Of a stretch of DNA of 12,550 bases, positions 7,067 through 12,550 are shown piece after piece (position 1 is the stretch's first letter; each line of letters starts with the position of its first letter). The position numbers and the translations under genes were made by a program. Under the pieces are notes generated by a model that was given only the letters and a program-made list of their open reading frames with translations, ran no database searches and had not been told where the DNA came from. The DNA is from Nitrospira sp. (GTDB lineage Bacteria > Nitrospirota > JACRHL01), in assembly GCA_026994095.1 (NCBI GenBank), contig JALWRU010000417.1, forward strand, positions 1 through 12,550. The letters are read 5' to 3'.

Positions 7067-7672
7067 ATGGCTACGGTATCGGCACAGATGGTAAAGGAAC
7101 TGCGGGTTCGCACGGGCGCTGGCATGATGGAGTGCAAGCAGGCGTTGAGTGAGACCGACGGAGATGCGGAGAAGGCCATTGACCTGCTGCGCAAGAAGGG
7201 GATTGCCAAGGCCGCCAAGAAGAGCGGTCGTGAGACTGCCGAGGGTGGTATTGGCACCTATGTTCATGCGGGCGGCAAGATCGGGGTGATGGTCGAGGTC
7301 AACTGTGAGACCGACTTTGTCGCCAACACCGACGAGTTCAAGTCGTTCTTGCGGGATATTGCCATGCACATCGCCGGGGCCAGCCCTGCGCCGCAGGTGG
7401 TCTCCCGCGAGGAGTTGAGCGCTGATATCCTCGAGCGGGAGCGGGCCATCTTTATGGCTCAGGCCGCCGAGAGCGGCAAACCTGAAAACGTCATGGAGAA
7501 GATGGTCGAAGGGCGCATCAACAAGTTCATGGCCGAGGTGACGCTGCTGGATCAGCCGTTCGTCAAGAACCCGGACATCAAGGTGTCCGAACTGCTGACC
7601 CAGCAGGTGACCAAGCTGGGCGAAAACATGACCATTCGCCGGTTTGTGCGTTACCAGTTGGGCGAGGGCTGA
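7067..7672 (+). CDS. tsf: Elongation factor Ts, short form
   Basis: EF-Ts is the guanine nucleotide exchange factor that recycles EF-Tu-GDP in the cytoplasm. The N-terminal UBA-like region (about 1-52) has the conserved RTGAGMMECKQAL run, and the core has the NCETDFVANTDEF motif whose TDFVA element contacts EF-Tu. At 201 residues it is well short of the roughly 280-residue E. coli form and resembles compact EF-Ts known from Thermus, cyanobacteria and several other lineages; the end (IRRFVRYQLGEG) looks like a natural C-terminus rather than a truncation. ATG 7067 is preceded by only a weak TTAGG element. The 83-bp gap after rpsB is AT-rich and may hold an attenuator or a weak promoter. Confidence 0.96.
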   Translation: MATVSAQMVKELRVRTGAGMMECKQALSETDGDAEKAIDLLRKKGIAKAAKKSGRETAEGGIGTYVHAGGKIGVMVEVNCETDFVANTDEFKSFLRDIAMHIAGASPAPQVVSREELSADILERERAIFMAQAAESGKPENVMEKMVEGRINKFMAEVTLLDQPFVKNPDIKVSELLTQQVTKLGENMTIRRFVRYQLGEG

Positions 7673-7679
7673 TCAGGAC

Positions 7680-8393
7680 GTGACGACCCCGGCCTACAAA
7701 CGGGTGCTGCTCAAGCTCTCCGGCGAAATGTTGGCCGGGACTCAGGGATTCGGCATTCAGCCCGCGATGGTGGACGACATCGCCGGTCAGATTGAGACCG
7801 TTCATAACCTGGGGGTCGAGACTGCCGTCGTGATCGGTGGTGGCAACATCTTCCGGGGGCTGTCAGAAGAGGCCGCCGGTATGGACCGGGTCAGCGCCGA
7901 CTATATGGGTATGTTGGCCACGGTCCTGAACGGTCTGGCATTGCAAAACCGGCTGGAGCAGCGCGGTGTGCATACCCGGGTGATGTCAGCCATTGAAATG
8001 ATGGAGCTGGTCGAGCCGTATATTCGTCGCAAGGCCATTCGCCACTTGCAAAAAGGCCGGGTAGTGATCTTTGCGGCGGGGACCGGTAACCCGTATTTCT
8101 CTACCGACACGGCTGCCGCCCTGCGGGCCATGGAGGTGCAGGCCGAGGTGATCTTAAAGGGCACCAAGGTCGACGGCATCTACGACAAGGACCCGGAGTT
8201 GCACCCGGAGGCGCTCAAGTTTGAGCAGTTGTCCTACTTTCAGGTGCTGGAAAAGGGGCTTGGAGTGATGGACGCCACCGCCATCACCCTGTGTATGGAC
8301 AACAAGTTACCGGTGATCGTTTTTTCGATCCGCGAAAAAGAGAACATCCGCCGTCTGATGGTGGGCGAAACCGTGGGAACGCGGGTTCAGTAG
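7680..8393 (+). CDS. pyrH: UMP kinase (uridylate kinase)
   Basis: This 237-residue enzyme phosphorylates UMP to UDP with ATP in pyrimidine nucleotide synthesis and belongs to the amino acid kinase fold family, unlike eukaryotic UMP kinases. Visible motifs are KLSGE near the N-terminus (residues 12-16), VVIGGGNIFRG, the DYMGMLATVLNGLALQ helix, GTGNPYFSTDTAAALRA at the active site, and KGTKVDGIYDKDP. The start is taken as GTG 7680, because family members begin just before the YKRVLLKLSGE segment and this start gives the usual length; it lies 7 bp after tsf. GAGGG at 7664-7668 may serve as the ribosome binding site, at a rather long spacing. An upstream TTG at 7644 would overlap tsf and add residues unlike the family. 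Confidence 0.95.
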   Translation: MTTPAYKRVLLKLSGEMLAGTQGFGIQPAMVDDIAGQIETVHNLGVETAVVIGGGNIFRGLSEEAAGMDRVSADYMGMLATVLNGLALQNRLEQRGVHTRVMSAIEMMELVEPYIRRKAIRHLQKGRVVIFAAGTGNPYFSTDTAAALRAMEVQAEVILKGTKVDGIYDKDPELHPEALKFEQLSYFQVLEKGLGVMDATAITLCMDNKLPVIVFSIREKENIRRLMVGETVGTRVQ

Positions 8394-8434
8394 CCCAACC
8401 GATCAGGCCACACCACTTTTCAGCCAGGGACACC

Positions 8435-8989
8435 ATGCAAGAGATTCTCAACAAGAGCCAGGCGGCCATGGAAGCCGCGTTGGAGCATCTGGCACGGGAG
8501 TTGGCCAAGGTCCGCACCGGGCGGGCCTCCACCGGTTTGCTGGACAATATTCTGGTGGACTACTACGGCACCCCTACGCCGATTCCGCAGGTGGCTACCG
8601 TGGGTGTGCCGGAGCCGCGCTTACTGACCATCACCCCCTGGGAAGAAAATTTGGTACCTGCGGTCGAGCGGGCCATCATGACCTCTGATCTGGGGATGAC
8701 ACCGTCTTCGGACGGCAAGATGATCCGTCTGCCGATCCCGCCGCTCACCGAAGAGCGCCGTAAAGAGTTCGTCAAACAGGCCCACAAGATGGGCGAAGAG
8801 ACCCGCGTGAGCATCCGTAATGCCCGCCGGGATGCCGTCGATGCGCTCAAACGTATGCAGAAAGACAGCGACATCTCTGAAGACGACAGCAAGCGTGCCC
8901 AGGATCAGATCCAGAAGCAGACCGACGCCCACGGCCAGCAGGTGGACGAGCTACTCAAGCGCAAGGATCAGGAAATTCTGGAAATCTAG
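8435..8989 (+). CDS. frr: Ribosome recycling factor
   Basis: RRF acts with EF-G to split the post-termination ribosome complex. The protein has 184 residues, the standard length. It shows the KVRTGRAS segment, the DYYGTPTPIPQVA stretch of the small domain, the ITPWE motif, the RLPIPPLTEERRKE segment, and the long helical end with IRNARRDA and DELLKRKDQEILEI. The start at ATG 8435 has AGGGA 4 nt upstream. It lies 41 bp after pyrH, in the order found in many bacteria, and is followed here by alr rather than by uppS. Confidence 0.97.
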   Translation: MQEILNKSQAAMEAALEHLARELAKVRTGRASTGLLDNILVDYYGTPTPIPQVATVGVPEPRLLTITPWEENLVPAVERAIMTSDLGMTPSSDGKMIRLPIPPLTEERRKEFVKQAHKMGEETRVSIRNARRDAVDALKRMQKDSDISEDDSKRAQDQIQKQTDAHGQQVDELLKRKDQEILEI

Positions 8990-9041
8990 GAATTTTCGGT
9001 ATGCCGGGACCGATAGGACGTGGCCGCGTAAGGTAGCAGCC

Positions 9042-10271
9042 ATGACCGACACCTCCAATCGATCGAACCGCTCAAATCAGCCGGATTCTGCTGATCCGCG
9101 GAGTGTTGCCTATGCCCACCGTCCCACCTGGCTGGAGGTGGATAAAAGCGCCTTACTAAACAATTACCGGGTCGCAGCAACGCTGGCCGAACCGCTCCTG
9201 GCAGTAGTCAAGGCAGATGCCTATGGTCACGGTCTGGTGCCGGTCAGCCGACTGTTGCAGACCGCCGGAGCCGCCATGTTGGGGGTTGCCACGGTGGCCG
9301 AAGGGGAGGCCTTGCGCGCTGCGGGCATCACCCTGCCGGTATTGCTGCTGGGGGGCTATCTGGCCGATCAAGCGGCGGCCATCGTCGCGGCTGAGTTGAC
9401 CCCCACCCTGTTTGAAGCGGCCCAGTTACCGGCCATTGCCGCTGCGGTACAGGCGGCGGGAAAAGACGATTATGCGGTCCATTTGAAGGTCGATACCGGC
9501 ATGGGCCGGATCGGTGTGCCGGTGGCAGAGGCGGCCGCATGGGTCGACCGGATTGCCGCCACGGACGGGCTACGGCTGGAAGGTATCCTGACCCATTTCG
9601 CCGAGGCGGATCTGGATGATCCGGCTGCGGCGGTGGCCCAGTTGGCACCCCTGGTGGCCCTGCAAACGGCTTTGGGCGAGCGCGGTATTTCAGTGCGCTA
9701 CTGGCACGCGGCCAACAGTGCAGCGGTGATGCACCGGCTGGCGGCGGTGGGAGAACAGGCCCCCTACGGCAATCTGGCGCGGCCGGGCATCATGCTCTAC
9801 GGCCTGTCTCCTGCCCCGGCGTTGGCGACTGTGCCGCTTACGCCGGTGGCTACCTGGAAGGCGCGGGCCATTCAGGTAAAGACTGTGCCTGCGGGTACCC
9901 GAATCAGCTACGGCGGCACCTTTGTAACCGATCGGCCGACCACGGTAGTCACCCTGCCTGTGGGGTATGCAGACGGGTATCCTCGCCTGTTGTCCAACCG
10001 GGGCAGCGTGTTGATGCAGGGGCGGCGATTACCCGTTATTGGCCGGGTCTGTATGGACATGACGCTGGTGGATGCCACCAGCCTGCCAACCCGACCCAGG
10101 GTGGGGGACGAAGTGGTGCTGTTGGGCCGGCAAGTGTACGAGGGTCAGGCGGACGAGGTTACTGCTGCCGAACTGGCCGGGTTGTGCGACACCATCCATT
10201 ACGACATCGTCTGCGGCATTTCACCACGGGTACCACGGCTCTATGTGGGGGGTGATCGTGGCCACGGTTGA
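9042..10271 (+). CDS. alr: Alanine racemase
   Basis: This PLP enzyme converts L-alanine to D-alanine for peptidoglycan. The 409 residues show an AVVKADAYGHG motif with the PLP-binding lysine at K57 and RISYGGTF with the catalytic tyrosine at Y290. The PVGYADGYPRLLSN and GRVCMDMTLVD segments of the C-terminal beta domain are also present. The start at ATG 9042 is backed by TAAGG 8 nt upstream. Before the conserved RPTWLEVD segment there is a polar, Ser/Asn-rich stretch of about 25 residues (SNRSNRSN) that most alanine racemases lack and no in-frame internal start removes. It follows frr by 52 bp. Its last bases overlap the mlaE start, so alr and mlaEFD are probably cotranscribed and translationally coupled. 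It could be alr or a dadX-type copy; the context suits the biosynthetic role. Confidence 0.95.
   Translation: MTDTSNRSNRSNQPDSADPRSVAYAHRPTWLEVDKSALLNNYRVAATLAEPLLAVVKADAYGHGLVPVSRLLQTAGAAMLGVATVAEGEALRAAGITLPVLLLGGYLADQAAAIVAAELTPTLFEAAQLPAIAAAVQAAGKDDYAVHLKVDTGMGRIGVPVAEAAAWVDRIAATDGLRLEGILTHFAEADLDDPAAAVAQLAPLVALQTALGERGISVRYWHAANSAAVMHRLAAVGEQAPYGNLARPGIMLYGLSPAPALATVPLTPVATWKARAIQVKTVPAGTRISYGGTFVTDRPTTVVTLPVGYADGYPRLLSNRGSVLMQGRRLPVIGRVCMDMTLVDATSLPTRPRVGDEVVLLGRQVYEGQADEVTAAELAGLCDTIHYDIVCGISPRVPRLYVGGDRGHG
10248..10252 (+). promoter_or_regulatory. Shine-Dalgarno site that decides the mlaE start
   Basis: GGGGG within GGGGGGTGA (10247-10255) resembles the full anti-16S match with one G-U wobble. 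It lies 5 nt before GTG 10258, inside the 3' end of alr. This favours GTG 10258 over ATG 10243 as the mlaE start. Confidence 0.5.
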
Positions 10272-11067
10272 CGCCCCGGCACAGGTGTCCTGGGCGCTGC
10301 GCCTGCCTTATTGGGTGGGGTCGGTGGTATTGGGAGTGCTGCGGGAGGTGGGCCGTTTGAGCATCTATCTCTATCAGTCCATCCGGCTGGGGGTGGTGCC
10401 GCCCTATCGAATTCGGGACATTTTCAGGCAGATGGAGGTGCTGGGGGTCAATACCATGCCGGTGGTGCTGATTACCGCCCTGTTTACCGGCATGGTGCTG
10501 GCGTTACAGAGTCATACCGGTTTTAGCCGCTTTAGTGCCGAGAGTCTGGTGGGTACGGTGGTGGCCCTGTCGGTGGTGCGGGAACTGGGGCCGGTGTTGA
10601 CCGGGCTGATTACTGCGGGTCGCGCCGGGGCGTCTATTGCTGCCGAACTGGGCACGATGAAGGTCACCGAGCAGATCGACGCACTGGTGACCATGGGGGT
10701 CAGCCCGGTGAAGTATTTGATGGTGCCGCGCATCATCGCCGGGGTGGTGATGTTACCGATCCTGACCGTATTTGCCGACGTGGTGGGCATCGCCGGTGGC
10801 TATCTGGTGGGGGTAGAGATGTTAGACGCCAACCCCACCGTCTATATCAGTCGCACGTTTGATTTTCTGGAGGTGGCCGACGTGGTGGGAGGGCTCATCA
10901 AGGCGGCGGTATTTGGCGGCCTGATCGCGTTGGTGAGCGCCGCCCAGGGGTTTAATACCCGTGGCGGTGCAGAAGGGGTGGGACGGGCCACCACCGGCGC
11001 GGTGGTGCTGTCGTCCATGGCAGTGCTGATCTCCAACTACTTCTTAACGATGGCGATGGCGTCGTGA
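10258..11067 (+). CDS. mlaE: MlaE-type ABC transporter permease, phospholipid transport
   Basis: This is the inner-membrane permease of the Mla system, which moves phospholipids between the inner and outer membranes. With GTG 10258 as start it has 269 residues, near the usual 260. The conserved core is seen: QMEVLGVNTMPVVLITALFTGMVLALQ, VVRELGPVLTGLITAGRAGASIAAELGTMKVTEQIDAL, and the YLMVPRI segment. Several membrane helices follow. The start was chosen for its strong ribosome binding site; ATG 10243 would add 5 residues. The gene overlaps the alr stop by 14 bp and shares a GTGA overlap with mlaF, so translation of the three is likely coupled. It lacks an N-terminal STAS domain; an MlaB partner may be encoded elsewhere. 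Confidence 0.92.
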   Translation: MATVDAPAQVSWALRLPYWVGSVVLGVLREVGRLSIYLYQSIRLGVVPPYRIRDIFRQMEVLGVNTMPVVLITALFTGMVLALQSHTGFSRFSAESLVGTVVALSVVRELGPVLTGLITAGRAGASIAAELGTMKVTEQIDALVTMGVSPVKYLMVPRIIAGVVMLPILTVFADVVGIAGGYLVGVEMLDANPTVYISRTFDFLEVADVVGGLIKAAVFGGLIALVSAAQGFNTRGGAEGVGRATTGAVVLSSMAVLISNYFLTMAMAS

Positions 11068-11810
11068 TTACCCTCGATCACCTGCAAAAGGGGTTTGGCG
11101 GACGGCAGGTCCTCAAAGGGGTGGATCTCCAGGTAAAACGGGGCGAGACGCTGGTGATTATCGGCGGTTCCGGCTCCGGCAAGAGTGTCTTGATGAAGCA
11201 CGTCATCGGTCTGCTGTTTGCCGATTCGGGGCAGGTTCGTATTGACGGCGACGACCTGGCGCAGCTCAAGGAGCCGGAGTTGACCCGCACCCGCAGGCGG
11301 TTTGGCATGGTGTTCCAGAACGCCGCCCTGTTCGACTCGATGAACGTGTGGCAGAACGTGGGGTTTGCCCTCATGCAGCACACCAAAAAGCGCAAAAAAG
11401 CGGTGCTGGAGATCGCCCAGCACTATCTGGAGATGGTTGGTCTTCCAGACGTGCTGTACCGCATGCCGTCCGAATTGTCCGGCGGTATGCGCAAGCGGGT
11501 GGGGCTGGCGCGGGCCATCGCCACCAGCCCGGAGATTCTGTTATACGACGAGCCGACCACCGGGCTGGACCCGGTCACCTCGGACGTCATCAACCGACTG
11601 ATCCGCTCGCTACAGGAGCAGTTGGGCATCACCTCCTTGATGATTACCCACGACATGGTCAGCGCCTACCATGTGGCCGACCGCATGGCCATGTTGTATC
11701 AGGGCAAAATCATCGAAACCGGCACCCCGGAGCAGATTCGGGCCACCGACAACCCCTACGTGCGGCAGTTTATCAGCGGCAGTAGCGACGGACCCATCGA
11801 GGCGGGATAA
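11064..11810 (+). CDS. mlaF: MlaF-type ABC transporter ATP-binding protein
   Basis: This cytoplasmic ATPase powers the Mla lipid transporter. The 248 residues carry a Walker A motif GGSGSGKS (34-41), a Q-loop in MVFQNAALFDSMNV, the ABC signature LSGGMRKRVGLARAI, a Walker B in ILLYDEPTTGLDP, and the switch histidine in ITHDM. The Met-Arg-Lys signature variant and the NAALFDSMNVWQNV segment are typical of the Mla/Ttg2 import-type ATPases. The start is GTG 11064, overlapping the mlaE stop codon by 4 bp (GTGA). The next gene starts 1 bp after its stop. Confidence 0.95.
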   Translation: MITLDHLQKGFGGRQVLKGVDLQVKRGETLVIIGGSGSGKSVLMKHVIGLLFADSGQVRIDGDDLAQLKEPELTRTRRRFGMVFQNAALFDSMNVWQNVGFALMQHTKKRKKAVLEIAQHYLEMVGLPDVLYRMPSELSGGMRKRVGLARAIATSPEILLYDEPTTGLDPVTSDVINRLIRSLQEQLGITSLMITHDMVSAYHVADRMAMLYQGKIIETGTPEQIRATDNPYVRQFISGSSDGPIEAG

Positions 11811-11811
11811 T

Positions 11812-12550
11812 ATGCAGACAGAGGTCAAAGTAGGGTTTGCGGTGCTGCTGGCGGCAGCGCTGTTGACGGTGTTGCTGGGCCGGGTGGGCAATTTCAGCCG
11901 CCCGGATCAAGAAGGTACACGGCTGACGGTGCGGTTTGATAATGTGGCCGGGTTGGCGCTCAAGTCGCCGGTACAGGTGGCGGGTGTACGGGTGGGGGAG
12001 GTGGCGCGCATTGTACTGACCGGTGGCATGGCCGAGGTGGATCTGCTGCTCTATCCGGGCATTGAGGTCTATGCCGGGGCCGAGGCGGCCATTCGTGCCA
12101 CCGGCCTGCTGGGTGAAAAATATCTGGAGCTGGTGCCCGGTTCTCCCACAGGTACTCGTCTGGCCAGTGGCGATGAGGTGCCGCAGATGGAGGGCGGCGG
12201 TGATCTGGACCGGCTGATCGGCCAGCTCAATCGTATTGCGGTGGATATTCGCGAGGTGGCCACCTCGGTGCGAGAACTGGTAGCCGGTGATCCGGGCCGC
12301 TCTCAGCTCAAGGAGATTCTGGCCAACATTCACGACTTTACCGAGACCCTGAACCGGCGTGGACCGGATATTTTGCAACGGCTGGACGAGATCGTTGCGC
12401 GGGTGGATCAGGGCACCGGCACTTTGGGCAAGCTGGTCAACGATCCGGCCATGTACGACGAGTTGCAACTGGTAGTAGCCGACCTGCGCACCTTTGTGAA
12501 TCAGGTCAACGACAGCGACGGCACTGTGGGCCGCCTGATTAAAGACCCGA
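11812..12550 (+). CDS. mlaD: MlaD-like MCE domain lipid-binding protein, C-terminus cut by window edge
   Basis: MlaD anchors in the inner membrane and forms a periplasmic ring that passes lipids to the Mla permease. The visible 246 residues have an N-terminal membrane helix at about 6-23, then an MCE domain at about 38-115 with LTVRFDNVAGLALKSPVQVAGVRVGEV-like sequence and the GLLGEKYLELVPG segment. A long helical part follows, with two copies of the motif GT-x-G-x-L-x-x-DP (residues 203-212 and 237-246), 34 residues apart. The visible part is already longer than the E. coli protein of about 183 residues, and the tail fits the longer MlaD-type proteins of other proteobacteria. The reading frame runs off the right edge. 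It starts 1 bp after mlaF, with GGCGGG upstream as a likely ribosome binding site. Confidence 0.93.
   Translation, partial: MQTEVKVGFAVLLAAALLTVLLGRVGNFSRPDQEGTRLTVRFDNVAGLALKSPVQVAGVRVGEVARIVLTGGMAEVDLLLYPGIEVYAGAEAAIRATGLLGEKYLELVPGSPTGTRLASGDEVPQMEGGGDLDRLIGQLNRIAVDIREVATSVRELVAGDPGRSQLKEILANIHDFTETLNRRGPDILQRLDEIVARVDQGTGTLGKLVNDPAMYDELQLVVADLRTFVNQVNDSDGTVGRLIKDP
12418..12549 (+). repeat. Tandem coding repeat in the MlaD-like tail
   Basis: The motif GTLGKLVNDP (12418-12447) recurs as GTVGRLIKDP (12520-12549), giving a period of 102 bp or 34 residues. The copies are alike in protein but differ in codons, so this is an old protein repeat rather than a recent DNA duplication. More copies may follow beyond the window. 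Confidence 0.7.

Noticed and set aside
7644..7679. Longer N-terminus for pyrH from TTG 7644
   Set aside because: It would overlap tsf by 29 bp and add residues not found in the family; GTG 7680 gives the usual length.
1..12550. Mobile elements, CRISPR arrays, tRNA or rRNA genes, toxin-antitoxin or phage defence genes
   Set aside because: I saw no transposase, integrase, regularly spaced repeat, cloverleaf or rRNA-like sequence; almost all of the window is filled by recognisable genes.

Overview
The window comes from a fairly GC-rich Gram-negative bacterium, most likely a proteobacterium. It carries an Mla-type outer-membrane lipid transport operon, a LolA-like periplasmic protein, an AlgI/AlgX-like polysaccharide acetylation pair and the conserved rpsB-tsf-pyrH-frr translation block. 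A compact EF-Ts of 201 residues and a long MlaD with tandem C-terminal repeats argue against a typical enterobacterium. They would suit a deep-branching lineage such as Magnetococcia, Zetaproteobacteria or a deltaproteobacterial relative, but this placement is only an inference.

The window is two divergent gene sets around a 294-bp regulatory region (5853-6146). The left set reads leftward: a secreted LolA-like protein (5852-4977), a dCache-HAMP-GAF membrane sensor with no visible output domain (4943-3165), an AlgI-like MBOAT acyltransferase (3066-1630) and an AlgJ/AlgX-like SGNH acetyltransferase (1627 to beyond the left edge). Gaps are 33, 98 and 2 bp, which suggests one transcription unit. 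A good sigma70-type promoter (TTGACA, 17 bp, TAGCAT) sits just upstream of it. The last two genes would O-acetylate an exported polysaccharide: the MBOAT protein moves acetyl groups across the inner membrane and the SGNH protein places them on the polymer.

The right set reads rightward: rpsB (S2), tsf (EF-Ts), pyrH (UMP kinase), frr (ribosome recycling factor), alr (alanine racemase), then mlaE, mlaF and mlaD, the last cut by the right edge. rpsB has its own candidate promoter and a leader of about 170 nt with two RNA hairpins, which fits a ribosomal-protein autoregulatory leader. Genes from alr onward overlap or nearly touch, so translation is probably coupled. Several genes start at GTG or TTG.

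I saw no tRNA, rRNA, CRISPR array, insertion sequence, phage gene or clear intrinsic terminator. Most of the window is ordinary core genome. The parts most worth a second look are the left operon with its outputless sensor, and the divergent promoter and leader region.
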